DNA from: Chloroflexota bacterium
Lineage (GTDB): Bacteria > Chloroflexota > Dehalococcoidia > Bin125
NCBI GenBank assembly: GCA_009838735.1
Contig: VXQZ01000037.1
Coordinates: 165,370 to 229,369 of the forward strand
Reading direction: 5' to 3'
Length of the DNA stretch: 64,000 nt
Positions within the stretch are counted from its first letter, which is position 1. Every line of letters begins with the position of its first letter. The notes below the pieces were generated by a model, which saw only the letters and a list, made by a program, of their open reading frames with translations, did not search any database and was not told the DNA's origin. Both the position numbers and the translations under genes were made by a program. Positions 9,701-19,154 of the stretch are shown here, in pieces.

Positions 9701-10492
9701 TCACTCTTCAGTTGATGCCATCTGCGTGAGGTGCCCACTGACCGGACCGGCGATCCCTTCCCAGTAGCTGTGGAGGTAACCATGCACCGCGCGGATTGCG
9801 TAGCTGTATTCGATCGTCGTGTAGCCGGTCGCATCGAGGTGGGTGGTGTCCGAGCTGTTGGTATTGGCGACCAGGACCTCCCACTCGGGGTCAGGGTTAT
9901 CCGAGTGAGCAGTCTCGATTCTTCGAATTTCATATCCGGTCAGGCTCAGTGAGACCGATTGCCAGGAGAGATGACCGGCGCTCCAGGACAACTGGACGCC
10001 GTTGTCCGTCGAGGTGGCAGTGAGATCCACTGGCCGTGGCGGGTTGGGGATCGTGACATCGACAACATTTGAGTACCCGGACTCGGTTTGATCGTCGCCC
10101 TCGCCGCGGAGGGCGCTCACTCGGTACTCGTACTTCGCGCCATTGACATTGGCCGTGGCGTCCACGTACGAAGTGTCCGTCTGTCCGGTGTCCTCGGCGA
10201 CGGTCGTCCAAGTCGTCGCATATTCGAGGATCCGTTTGCGCGATACGCGGTATCCGCCGACCGTATCCGCGTCCAGGGTGGGCGCGGTCCAGCTCAGCGT
10301 TACCCCGGCTGGCTGAACGCTGGCCGCGAGCGAGGTGGGCGCCTCGGAGGGTGGAGCGGATGTGCTAGATGCGTCGGTTTGCGTGTCGGACTGGCCGAGC
10401 ACCGAACCCGAACAGAACAGGAGTAACGCGGCGGCGAGGACGGCGAGGGCGACGCTCTGGCAAGCGCGCGCTGGGAAGTGCGTCCGATGCAT
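9701..10492 (-). CDS. Secreted protein with two fibronectin type III domains
   Basis: Start placed at ATG 10492 (MHRTHFPARACQS), preceded by AGGGAG about 10 nt upstream and giving a normal signal peptide (VALAVLAAALLLFCSGSVLGQS); the ORF-track start 14 codons earlier adds a sequence that does not fit a signal peptide. After a short Ser/Thr-rich linker come two FN3 modules: PTSLAASVQPAGVTLSWTAP...YEYRVSALRG (about 45-135) and PVDLTATSTDNGVQLSWSAG...YSYAIRAVHG (about 145-240). The same FN3 style recurs in the two rightward proteins at 15.1 and 16.6 kb. It is divergent from the 1422-aa Ig-like gene, and the shared 260-bp region carries a long inverted repeat. A surface or matrix role is inference. 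Confidence 0.75.
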   Translation of the reverse strand: MHRTHFPARACQSVALAVLAAALLLFCSGSVLGQSDTQTDASSTSAPPSEAPTSLAASVQPAGVTLSWTAPTLDADTVGGYRVSRKRILEYATTWTTVAEDTGQTDTSYVDATANVNGAKYEYRVSALRGEGDDQTESGYSNVVDVTIPNPPRPVDLTATSTDNGVQLSWSAGHLSWQSVSLSLTGYEIRRIETAHSDNPDPEWEVLVANTNSSDTTHLDATGYTTIEYSYAIRAVHGYLHSYWEGIAGPVSGHLTQMASTEE

Positions 10493-10686
10493 CACGACGA
10501 GTCTCCCTAGGCCATGCGTCGGCGCGGCTGACATTGCGATCCGCGAGGTTGCTCTTCGGCACCCTCCACCGCCAGACGAAGAGGGTCAGGCCCGTCGAAT
10601 CGCATTCCCAGCCGCACATTGCGATAAGGATCAGGCCGATCTTCCATCGACCTGGCTCATTGACATCATCATAAGAGATCAGATAC

Positions 10687-10719
10687 ATCTATCTATATGA
10701 CATTGCAGAACAGATAGAT
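10687..10719. promoter_or_regulatory. Inverted-repeat operator candidate in a divergent promoter region
   Basis: ATCTATCT and AGATAGAT form a perfect 8-bp inverted repeat with a 17-nt spacer, between the divergent FN3 gene and the 1422-aa gene. A weak rightward promoter (ATGACA at 10698-10703, TCTATT at 10720-10725, spacer 16) overlaps it, so a bound regulator would sit on the core promoter. The arms resemble those at 9288-9315. Confidence 0.45.
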
Positions 10720-10751
10720 TCTATTCGTGGGTTCTGCGAAAGGAATGTGCG

Positions 10752-13700
10752 ATGACCGTTGAGGCTCTCGGACGCTCGATACGCCACAGTCCCCTTGCCG
10801 CGATATTCCGACGTGCGAAATCGCCCTTGATCATCGCCGGGCTGGCAGCGCTGCTGGCGCTGCTCGTCAGCTCGGCGAATGTCAGTCCCCAGTCGTCGTT
10901 CAGCGTCGTTTCGCTCTCATTCCAGGGCACTCCGAACGGCGATGTCTATGTGACGGGCGACCAGATCAGCATTCAGGTCGAGTTCAGCGCCATGCCGGAC
11001 TGCTGCAACACCACTTACCGGCCGACCCTGAAGGTGCAGATTGGCAGCAACGAGCGGACGTTCAACGGCGGATTCGATGGCGAAGTCGCCTACTTCCGGT
11101 ACACCGTCACAGACAGCGATCTCGACACTGACGGGGTCTCCGTGGCCGCCAACTCCCTGGACGGCAACGTTGTTGTGGATGGCGACACGATCGATCTCGA
11201 CACGCTCACCCACGATGCGCTCGACGGAGGGCAGGCGCACCGCGTCAGCCATCCACAGCCAACGATCGACTCGATCGCGTTTGACACCACACCGAGCGGC
11301 GACGTTTACGAGGCCGGCGACACGATCGAGGTCAAGCTGGGCTTCAGCGCCAACGTCAGCCGCGAATCGAGCGATCCGCTGAAGCTGAACCTGAAGGTGG
11401 GCGACAACGACCGTCCGATGCGCGCCAGCTACAGCGGCAGCGAGGTCACCTTCTCCTACACCACCAAGACCAGCGACTACGACACCGACGGTGTGTCGGT
11501 CGACGCCGACTCCCTGACCGGCAAGCTCAAGGTCGGCTCCGTAACCTTCGATGCGTCCGAGATTGACCATGACGCGCTTGACGGCGGGACCACGCACCTG
11601 GTCAACCGCGCCCCGCCGACGGTTGAGTCGATCGCGTTCGATTCGACGCCGGCGGACACCCTCTATCTGACCGGTGAGACGATCGAAGTCGAGGTCGAGT
11701 TCAGCGAGACCATCGGCGAGGACTCCAGCGATCCGTTGACCCTGGACCTACAGGTCGGCAGCAACACCCGTGCGATGTCCGCCAGCATCGACGACGACAC
11801 CGCCACCTTCAGCTACACCGTCACGAACGCCGACTCCGACGTCGACGGCGTGTCCGTCGCCGCCGACTCGCTGGACGGCACGATCGTCGTCGACTCGATC
11901 AGCCTGGCGGCGTCGTTGATCAGCCACGCCGCGCTCGACGGCGGCGATGGCCATCGCGTTAACCCGGCGGCGCCAACGATCGAGGACATGGAGTTTTCCA
12001 GCACCGGTCCCTACACGATTGGTGACACGATCAGCGTCGAAGTCGAATTCGACGCGACGGTCGACGGAGACTCAAGCGATCCGCTGACGCTGACCCTGCA
12101 AATCGGCGACGACCAGCGCACCGCTACCGGAATCTTCGAAGGCAGGTTGATCTACTTCCAGTACACCGTGGTCGCCGCCGATGTCGACACCGACGGCGCG
12201 TCCGTGGTCGCCAACTCGATGAGCGGCACGCTGGTCTACAACTCGATCTCTTACAGCGGTTCCGACATCGCCGTGTCCGCTCTGGACGGCGGCGCCAGCC
12301 ACAAGGTCAATCGCGCGCCGCCGACGGTCAGTTCGATCACCATCACGAGCACACCGACCGACGGCGTCTACGAGACCGGCGACCGCATCTCCGTGACCGT
12401 CGACTTCGGCGAGAACCTGACGGAACCCTCCGACGACCGCGTGACGCTGCAGTTGCAGGTCGGCACTCGCGTGCGCACATTGACCGGGAGCCTCGACGGC
12501 TCGGAAGCCTACCTGGGCTACCGGGTCGTGGCCGAGGACTACGACATCGACGGCGTGTCGGTGATTGCCGACTCACTGGACGGCACACTGAAGTCGGGTT
12601 CCTACAGCTGGGACGCCTCGACGCTCAGCAACGACGCCGTCGTCGGCGGTTCCGATCACATCGTCAACCCGAACCAGATCACGGTCGAACAGATTCGCTT
12701 CGAGGAGATCCCGGCCGACCACATCTACGACACCGGCGAGATTGTCGGTATTGAGGTCGAGTTCAGTTCTACGCCGGGCGAAGACTCCAGCGATCCGATC
12801 AAGCTGGCCGTGCAGATCGGCGACGAGGTCAAGTCGCTGACCGGAGGGTTCGACGGGGAGTCCGCCTACTTCCGATACACGGTCACCGCCGACGACTTCG
12901 ACCCCGACGGGGTCACCGTCGACGCGAACTCGTTGTCCGGCACGTTGATCGTCAACGGCAACCGGATCGACATGACCACGGTCGAACACGCGGCCCTCGA
13001 GGGCGGCGCGTCCCACCTGGTCAACCGACCAGCAACGCTCGCGCTCGAGTCGATGGCGATCACGTCTAGCCCAGACGGCGACTTCTACGTAGCGGGCGAC
13101 GTGATCGAAGTCACCATGACGTTCAACCAGACCGTTCACGAGGGTGACGACGACATCACGTTGATCCTGGACGTTGGCGGCGGCCAGCGCAGCATGGAAG
13201 CAAGCTTTGACGACAGCGCCACAGCGGTGTTCAGCTACACGGTTCTGAGAACCGACCTTGACGAGGACGGTGTTGAGGTTCGCGCGAGCTCCATGAGCGG
13301 CAACATCGCTTACGCCGGCGGCAACTACACGAGGGACGCCTCCGCGCTGACCTTCCCCACAGTCGAGGGAGGGCAGGTGCATCGCGTCAACGAATTCAAG
13401 CTGCTCTCGGTCGAATTCCGCGACGAAACAGGCACCCAGTCATACGTCACCGGTGACTTGATCAAGGTGTACACAATCTTCAATGGTCAGGTCGGCGTCA
13501 ACCATGCCAGTCCAAATGAACGGCTAACAATCCTAGTGGGGGACACCGAGCACGAAGTGCCAATGAAGGGGAGCGCTCCCAGCGACAGAGATAACGGTGA
13601 GTTCGGCATCTACTTCCAGTATCTCGTGCAGGAAGGCGACGCTGACTCCGACGGTGTTTCGCTGCCGGAGAACCCATTCTCTGGGCAGGTGTACGTGCTC

Positions 13701-15020
13701 ACCCAGTACCTGTACGAGTTCGCCAACGTCGTGAGCGAGAGCGTCAACTCGGGATTCCGCATCAACCCCGATGCCGACATCGAATCGGTTGAGATCACGT
13801 CCAGCCCGGAGAACGACACTGGATACACGGTCGGCGAGTCGATCGTGGTCAGGGTGAGCTTCTTCCAGGAAGTCGAGATTGGCGACATCAGCATCGACCA
13901 GATACCCGTCCTCGACCTCACGCTGCACGGTGATGGCGGCGACGACGACGACGACACTCGCGTCGTTCAAGCAATCGCGAGTGTCGAATCTAACGCACGA
14001 TACGAATGGATCGACTTCGTGTACTCGATCGATGAGGCCGATCTGGCGCTTGACGGCATCTCGATTGCCGCCAACTCGATCGATGCGAACGGCGTGTCAA
14101 TCACCCTCATCGAGGATGAAGTGGCAGCCAACCTCCGGCACGACGCCGTGGCGCAAGACACCAGCCAGCCCATCGACCCAAGGCTGCGGATCGTCTCGGT
14201 CAGCTTCAGCTCTGAGCCTGACGCCGATTCCTTCTACCTCCTCGATGATGAGATCACCGTCACTGTGACCTTCAGCGAGAATGCGCTGCTCGCCAGCAAC
14301 AACCCGCGCAGCGTCCCATCAATCACGGGTCTGGACTACGACGAGGACGACTCGACAAAGGCGCGAACGTTCGTCTACCAGAGCGGCGAACGGACCAACA
14401 CCTGGGTGTTCAAGAGCACGGTCGCGGCAGGAGACAATTCTTACAACGGGATCAGCCTCGACGCAATTGATGCGGACGACGATCTGAACGACCGGATCAA
14501 CTCGTGGTCCGGCGCCGACGTCCTGCTGACCTTCAACGGCCTGGACAAGGACTCGACGCAGCAGGCATACGGCGGTCCGATGGCCACCTCGGTCCTCGTC
14601 ACCTCGACGCCCGATTCCACCGACGGCTACGAGGAGGGCGAGAAGTTCACCTTCGAAGTGAGTTTCGACGATGAGCTGCTGGTCATCGAGACCGACCCGG
14701 AAATCGACATCAAGGTTGGCGACAACGTCCGGACCGCGGAGCTGATCAGCGGTCATGGCTACGTCAACATCGACAAGCTCCAGTTCGAGTACGAGTTCGA
14801 CGGTGACGATGAGGATTCCGACGGGATCGAAATCCTCGACACCTGGTTCATCGTCTCTGGTGATTTTGATCGCGGCTACTTCCTGACCGGCGACCCGTCC
14901 GACTCGAGCACGTACAGCCAGCCAATCTGGAAGTTCGTCAATCCGTCGGCCGGGACGCTTACCAGTCACAAGGTCCAGTCCTCAAGCTCGTCCGGAATCT
15001 CCTGGTTGCCGGGCGACTAG
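10752..15020 (+). CDS. 1422-aa surface protein with eleven Ig-like tandem repeats
   Basis: ATG start with AAGGA 7 nt upstream. Residues ~24-43 are hydrophobic (LIIAGLAALLALLVSSANV), a signal peptide or anchor. The remainder is eleven repeats of ~100-120 aa, each opening with a form of xxSIxFxSTPxGDxYxTGDxIxVxVxF, then a DPLxLxLQVG strand, an FxYTVxxxDxDxDGVSVxAxSLxG stretch and a VN/PPT linker. Repeats 1-7 are regular; 8-11 diverge, and the protein ends in a Ser-rich tail without a sortase motif or C-terminal membrane segment. The acidic DxDxDG motif in each repeat suggests calcium-stabilised extracellular modules (inference). This repeat style is common in very large bacterial surface proteins, but I cannot name a Pfam family with certainty. 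The mosaic of old and young repeats suggests internal duplication. Confidence 0.8.
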   Translation: MTVEALGRSIRHSPLAAIFRRAKSPLIIAGLAALLALLVSSANVSPQSSFSVVSLSFQGTPNGDVYVTGDQISIQVEFSAMPDCCNTTYRPTLKVQIGSNERTFNGGFDGEVAYFRYTVTDSDLDTDGVSVAANSLDGNVVVDGDTIDLDTLTHDALDGGQAHRVSHPQPTIDSIAFDTTPSGDVYEAGDTIEVKLGFSANVSRESSDPLKLNLKVGDNDRPMRASYSGSEVTFSYTTKTSDYDTDGVSVDADSLTGKLKVGSVTFDASEIDHDALDGGTTHLVNRAPPTVESIAFDSTPADTLYLTGETIEVEVEFSETIGEDSSDPLTLDLQVGSNTRAMSASIDDDTATFSYTVTNADSDVDGVSVAADSLDGTIVVDSISLAASLISHAALDGGDGHRVNPAAPTIEDMEFSSTGPYTIGDTISVEVEFDATVDGDSSDPLTLTLQIGDDQRTATGIFEGRLIYFQYTVVAADVDTDGASVVANSMSGTLVYNSISYSGSDIAVSALDGGASHKVNRAPPTVSSITITSTPTDGVYETGDRISVTVDFGENLTEPSDDRVTLQLQVGTRVRTLTGSLDGSEAYLGYRVVAEDYDIDGVSVIADSLDGTLKSGSYSWDASTLSNDAVVGGSDHIVNPNQITVEQIRFEEIPADHIYDTGEIVGIEVEFSSTPGEDSSDPIKLAVQIGDEVKSLTGGFDGESAYFRYTVTADDFDPDGVTVDANSLSGTLIVNGNRIDMTTVEHAALEGGASHLVNRPATLALESMAITSSPDGDFYVAGDVIEVTMTFNQTVHEGDDDITLILDVGGGQRSMEASFDDSATAVFSYTVLRTDLDEDGVEVRASSMSGNIAYAGGNYTRDASALTFPTVEGGQVHRVNEFKLLSVEFRDETGTQSYVTGDLIKVYTIFNGQVGVNHASPNERLTILVGDTEHEVPMKGSAPSDRDNGEFGIYFQYLVQEGDADSDGVSLPENPFSGQVYVLTQYLYEFANVVSESVNSGFRINPDADIESVEITSSPENDTGYTVGESIVVRVSFFQEVEIGDISIDQIPVLDLTLHGDGGDDDDDTRVVQAIASVESNARYEWIDFVYSIDEADLALDGISIAANSIDANGVSITLIEDEVAANLRHDAVAQDTSQPIDPRLRIVSVSFSSEPDADSFYLLDDEITVTVTFSENALLASNNPRSVPSITGLDYDEDDSTKARTFVYQSGERTNTWVFKSTVAAGDNSYNGISLDAIDADDDLNDRINSWSGADVLLTFNGLDKDSTQQAYGGPMATSVLVTSTPDSTDGYEEGEKFTFEVSFDDELLVIETDPEIDIKVGDNVRTAELISGHGYVNIDKLQFEYEFDGDDEDSDGIEILDTWFIVSGDFDRGYFLTGDPSDSSTYSQPIWKFVNPSAGTLTSHKVQSSSSSGISWLPGD

Positions 15021-15044
15021 CTCGGGCTGTGAACCGCCCAAGCG

Positions 15045-15066
15045 GGCCCAGGCCGTGTCCTGGGTC
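15045..15066. terminator. Hairpin after the 1422-aa repeat gene
   Basis: GGCCCAGG and CCTGGGTC pair over 8 bp with one G-U, around a 6-nt loop, 25 bp past the stop. No clear U-tract follows. It may terminate or attenuate transcription before the downstream FN3 gene. Confidence 0.3.
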
Positions 15067-15119
15067 CGCCTGGCCTGAATCCCATACATCGCTGATTCAA
15101 TCTCGATCTGGAAGAACAA

Positions 15120-16463
15120 ATGCAATATCCAGCCCACACGATCCGTAAACACCTCGGCTTGTCCTTGCTCGTTGCAATCGGGGGCCTGCTGACCGCGATG
15201 GCAGTGTCCCTTTTGCCTGCGTCAGGGAACACGCTCCCGAAGCCGAGCGACGTCGAGGTGGAAGTCGTGTCCACTGGTATGAAAGTCACCTGGGAGGAGC
15301 CGGACACCTCGAACGCGACGCTGCCCGGTCAGCTCCTGAGCTACAAGGTCGAGCGCAAGGAAGGGCTGTCGGGCGAGTGGGAGAGCTTCATTGACGACAC
15401 AAAGAGCTCGGCCAGCACGTCGCTGATCGACACGACCGGCGGCACGAGCGGGCGCTTCCACGCGGGCAGGGCGTACTACTACCGCGTCTCCGCCATCTAC
15501 GACGACGGCAATGACGGTTCGACGACCAGCAACCCCTCGCACCACGGCGTGCGCGTCGCTCCCAGCTATCCGATGCCTACCGACCTCGACCGCGACGACA
15601 CGACCAACGGCACTGAGCTGGAATGGGTCCCGCCGGACCTGTCCTCTCCCTCGCTGGACGGCATCCCGGCCCTGAGCGGATACCAGGTGAACGTGAACGG
15701 CAGTTCCGGCTCGACTCACACGCTGGCCAGCACCGCCTCGACGTGGACGCACTCGAGCGGCGACTTCAAAGACGACTACGAGATCATCGCGATCTACGGC
15801 AAGTTCGAGTCACGTGAGGCGCGCTTCGACCAGGGCACTCCGCCCCCGGTGCCGGCGCCCACGAACCTGAGCGGTTCTGCCAAGAACCAGGGACTCGAAA
15901 TCACCTGGGACGCGCCGGACACGTCCGACATCGATCTGGACATCGATATCGTGGGCTACGAGATTCTGCGCCGCCGCGCGAAGCCCGCCTTCGAAACCCA
16001 CGACAGCAACACCAACAGCACCTCGACCACGTACCTCGACAACCTGACGGAATCGAACGGCTTCTTCATCGCCGGTCAGGAGTACAGCTACCAGGTGCGG
16101 GCCATCTACAAGGACGATGACCACTACGAGTACCGCAGCGATCCATCGGACTCAGCAACGGTCTCGGTTCCCAACTACCTGAAGCCGGACAACTTCTCCA
16201 GCGACGTCTCAGGCGGTGACATCGAGCTGGAGTGGGACGCGCCGACGATCAGTTGGAACGCGAACCGTCACGGCTTGACCGGATACCGGCTCACGATCAC
16301 CACGCCCAGCAACACGTCGACGACGGTCAGCCTCGGTACGGGCACCACTTCGTATACGTACGATCCCGGCGCAAACGGCACCTACACGTTCCAGATCGCG
16401 GCGATCTACTTCATCTTCAGCAGCGGATTCGATTCGACGCTTGAGTCCATCGGAAGCGAGTAG
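15120..16463 (+). CDS. Secreted protein with four fibronectin type III domains
   Basis: ATG at 15120 preceded by GGAAGAAC. Residues ~12-34 are a signal sequence (LGLSLLVAIGGLLTAMAVSLLPASG). Four FN3 modules follow: PSDVEVEVVSTGMKVTWEEP...YYYRVSAIYD, PTDLDRDDTTNGTELEWVPP...YEIIAIYG, PTNLSGSAKNQGLEITWDAP...YSYQVRAIYK and PDNFSSDVSGGDIELEWDAP...YTFQIAAIYF. All four end in a similar [YF]xxxIxAIY strand. No catalytic domain is visible. It lies between the Ig-like giant and a two-domain FN3 protein in the same orientation, so the three probably form a surface-protein group. Confidence 0.78.
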   Translation: MQYPAHTIRKHLGLSLLVAIGGLLTAMAVSLLPASGNTLPKPSDVEVEVVSTGMKVTWEEPDTSNATLPGQLLSYKVERKEGLSGEWESFIDDTKSSASTSLIDTTGGTSGRFHAGRAYYYRVSAIYDDGNDGSTTSNPSHHGVRVAPSYPMPTDLDRDDTTNGTELEWVPPDLSSPSLDGIPALSGYQVNVNGSSGSTHTLASTASTWTHSSGDFKDDYEIIAIYGKFESREARFDQGTPPPVPAPTNLSGSAKNQGLEITWDAPDTSDIDLDIDIVGYEILRRRAKPAFETHDSNTNSTSTTYLDNLTESNGFFIAGQEYSYQVRAIYKDDDHYEYRSDPSDSATVSVPNYLKPDNFSSDVSGGDIELEWDAPTISWNANRHGLTGYRLTITTPSNTSTTVSLGTGTTSYTYDPGANGTYTFQIAAIYFIFSSGFDSTLESIGSE

Positions 16464-16495
16464 GTCCCTGCGTTCCGGCAATGAAACGACACCAT

Positions 16496-16523
16496 GTGCA
16501 GGCGGACCCGGGTCTGCCTGCAC
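16496..16523. terminator. 28-nt near-perfect palindrome between two FN3 genes
   Basis: GTGCAGGCGGACCC is followed at once by GGGTCTGCCTGCAC: a 14-bp inverted repeat with one G-U and almost no loop, 30 bp after one FN3 stop and 89 bp before the next start. It is stable as RNA, but has no U-tract, so it may be a terminator, an RNA-processing stem or a protein-binding palindrome. Confidence 0.45.
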
Positions 16524-16611
16524 TGTGGTCGACACGAGAGGGATAGCGAGCTAGTTCGAACGACGGAACGTCGGAGCGCACTGCGCGCAGAGGATCGAGA
16601 CGGAGTTTCCC

Positions 16612-17328
16612 ATGTCGAGCAACACACTGCTCACCGCGTTCACCAGCCGAAGAGTCCCGCTCATCCTCCTTGTGCTCGCCTCGATCGCCGCCCTGATCCT
16701 GGTGGCGGAGCGAGCGCAGGGCAGCTCCCTTCCTGCGCCCACGAACCTCAGCGGCGAGGCCGTGACGACCGGTCTCAAAATCAGCTGGGACGCGCCCGAC
16801 TCCACTGAGACGATCACTGGCTACGAGATCCAGCGACGCCGCGGCAGCGCCGACTACTCGGTGTTGGTCGACAGCACGGCCAGCACCAGCACGGAGTACA
16901 CCGACACCTCGGGCGAAGGCGTGGATTTCAGCTTCGTTGCCGGACGAGCATACGACTACAGGGTCAGAGCCATCTACTGGACCTCGTCCAGCGGTGAGAC
17001 GCGTAGCGATCCGACCGACGCCGTGACAGTCACGGTGCCCGACTACCTCGCCCCGACCAGTCTGACCGGCACTGATGTCGGCAAGGGACCGCTCCTGGAG
17101 TGGACGGCACCGACCATCTCGTGGGAGTCGAATCGCGCCGGGATCAGCGGCTACGTGCTCAGGATTATCCCGCCCACGCACGGCGCCAGGAGCGCCGCCA
17201 TCGACTCGGACGACACCTCGTATCACTACGGCGCGTCGGAGTCCGGCAGCCACGACTTCCAGCTCCGAGCCATATACGGCATCTTCAAGAGCGAGGCGGC
17301 GACTGTGACCGTGGACGTGTCCGATTAG
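16612..17328 (+). CDS. Secreted protein with two fibronectin type III domains
   Basis: ATG at 16612 with GGAG 6 nt upstream. Signal sequence at residues ~14-35 (VPLILLVLASIAALILVAERAQG). Two FN3 modules follow: PTNLSGEAVTTGLKISWDAP...YDYRVRAIYW and PTSLTGTDVGKGPLLEWTAP...HDFQLRAIYG. The first module is very close in wording to module 3 of the preceding protein, and the second to its module 4, so this gene looks like a shortened duplicate. No enzyme motif. The role is probably extracellular and structural (inference). Confidence 0.76.
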   Translation: MSSNTLLTAFTSRRVPLILLVLASIAALILVAERAQGSSLPAPTNLSGEAVTTGLKISWDAPDSTETITGYEIQRRRGSADYSVLVDSTASTSTEYTDTSGEGVDFSFVAGRAYDYRVRAIYWTSSSGETRSDPTDAVTVTVPDYLAPTSLTGTDVGKGPLLEWTAPTISWESNRAGISGYVLRIIPPTHGARSAAIDSDDTSYHYGASESGSHDFQLRAIYGIFKSEAATVTVDVSD

Positions 17329-17465
17329 AGCCCGACCCGATTGCATGGACTCCGCGTGGCTAACGACTTGCCCGTGGCGACGCGCTCATTGGGCGGCTCG
17401 CCGGCGCCTCAGCGGGCTCATCGCCATCGGTTCGTTGAGCTAATCCATCCATTGCGAGTGCTAAT

Positions 17466-18827
17466 GTGAGTCGGCAGACCAACAGGTTCCGGGAGACAGC
17501 CGACGACGCGGATACCTTCTGGCGCTCCCTCGTTCCCGAAGCCGACTGCGACCGCGACCAGGCGGCCCGCGATGCGGACAACAAGTACATGACGCGCCTG
17601 TTCTCCGGCATCGCCCAACACCTGAACGCATCGGTCCGGTTCAGCGCCGACGAACTCTGGACGCTGGCGAACATCTCGGCCTGGGCGCGCTGGTTCGTGA
17701 TTGCGGCGTCGTTCGGGCTGATCGGATTCCGCAACGACTACACGGACATCCAGTTCACCGTGATGATGACCGGGGTCGGCATCGAGATCGTCGTCAACAC
17801 GGTGTTTCACTACGCGGTCTGGAAGCGGAAGCGGCTGCGCTGGCAGTGGCTGCTCGCGATGGCCATTCTGGACGTCGCCCTCGCGACCCTGATGGTTGGC
17901 ATTCGCGGCGGACTCGATTCGTACTACTACGTGGTCTACTTTCCCATCCTCGCGGTGTTCGCCGTAGCCTTCACTTCATTCAGGATCGTGGCGACCTTCA
18001 CTGCACTGACCATCCTGGCGTATGTATTCACCACGCTGTTGACCGGCGACGGTATTCAGACCGAGCTCAGCGAGCATCGAGACCTCTACATCCGACTCGT
18101 CTTCCTGTTGCCGGTGGTCGTCTCGGTCAACGCTGTGGCCAAGTTTGAGCGCAGCGGACGCCGGGGCGCGCTGCAGCGTGAACAGGCGCTGCTCAACGAC
18201 CGGCTCGAGCTCTCGCAGACGATCCACGACACGGCCGCCCAGGCCGCATACATGATCGGCCTCGGCGTCAACGAAGCGATTCGAATCGCGGGAACGAGCA
18301 ACTCGGAACTCAATCAGACGCTGGAGGCCACTTCTTCCTTGACCAAGTCGGTGATGTGGGAGTTGCGACAACCGATCGACGCCGGCGCGCTCTTTGAAGG
18401 CGCCACGCTCAGTCGGGCCCTCCGTGCGCATGTCCTGACCTTCGACGCGATTTCGTCCATGACCACCGAGTTGGAGATCGTGGGCGAGGAGCCGCCTCTG
18501 CCTGTAGACACTCGGACGCGCCTGTTCTCGATCGCCCACAACTCGCTGGCCAATGCGCTGCGCCACTCTTCAGCAAGTCGCCTCACCATCCGGTTGCAAT
18601 TCGACGACGACGCGGTGCGCCTGACGGTCAGCGACGACGGCGTTGGACTGCCGGACGACTACGAATCTCGCGGCCGTGGGTTCAGCAACATGAGGCGCAA
18701 CGCTGAGCGAATTCGCGGGCAACTCCTAGTCGAGTCCTCTGGTAAGGACCAGGGCACGACCATTACTTGTACCATCCCGGCGAATCCGTCCGGGACGCCC
18801 GCTACGTCTGCCGAGTCGTCGACGTAA
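17466..18827 (+). CDS. Sensor histidine kinase, NarL/LiaS type
   Basis: About 453 aa from a GTG start; the ribosome site is weak and an internal ATG at residue 42 is possible. Residues ~74-226 hold five or six membrane segments without a large extracellular loop, so sensing is likely within the membrane. Residues 240-310 are a HisKA_3 dimerisation/phosphoacceptor region with QTIHDTAAQAA (His254). The ATPase region shows the N box HNSLANALRHSS (~359), G1 SDDGVGLPDD (~389) and G2 GRGFSNMRRNAE (~403). The family transfers phosphate to LuxR/NarL-type response regulators, and one is encoded 327 bp downstream in the same direction. The position beside the surface-protein genes suggests control of those genes (inference). 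Confidence 0.85.
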   Translation: MSRQTNRFRETADDADTFWRSLVPEADCDRDQAARDADNKYMTRLFSGIAQHLNASVRFSADELWTLANISAWARWFVIAASFGLIGFRNDYTDIQFTVMMTGVGIEIVVNTVFHYAVWKRKRLRWQWLLAMAILDVALATLMVGIRGGLDSYYYVVYFPILAVFAVAFTSFRIVATFTALTILAYVFTTLLTGDGIQTELSEHRDLYIRLVFLLPVVVSVNAVAKFERSGRRGALQREQALLNDRLELSQTIHDTAAQAAYMIGLGVNEAIRIAGTSNSELNQTLEATSSLTKSVMWELRQPIDAGALFEGATLSRALRAHVLTFDAISSMTTELEIVGEEPPLPVDTRTRLFSIAHNSLANALRHSSASRLTIRLQFDDDAVRLTVSDDGVGLPDDYESRGRGFSNMRRNAERIRGQLLVESSGKDQGTTITCTIPANPSGTPATSAESST

Positions 18828-19154
18828 GGCGGCTCCACGAACGGGGATCCTGGAGGCCCACCGAAACGTCGGATCGGATCCGTGCCGGCTACAAACTCAG
18901 GAGATCACAAGTGCATCACCTGTTTCGACAAGTGCGGTGAACCATCACCATGTATGATCACTTTGGTATTAGGATCAGTCGGCTGAGGTACTCTGGATGG
19001 CGATCCTGTTTGGTATTCGTTAAGAGACCTCGAGCTTGGCGGCACAACTGGGGACGGGATGACGACTTCCCCGGGGGCTCGACACTCCGTCCGAGACGCC
19101 ATGTCAACGCGGTCCGCTGAGCGAGGCCCACTGTCAATCGTGGAGTAGGCAACG
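18828..19154. other. Intergenic leader between kinase and response regulator genes
   Basis: About 330 bp without a credible gene. It contains short inverted repeats (TCACC/GGTGA around 18915-18940). The regulator may therefore have its own promoter rather than being simply co-transcribed with the kinase. No clear sigma-70 promoter was seen. Confidence 0.4.

Noticed and set aside
12573-13382. 269-aa leftward ORF in the Ig-like gene
   Set aside because: Antisense to a continuous 1422-aa coding frame; low-complexity Val/Asp/Arg composition typical of GC-rich shadows.
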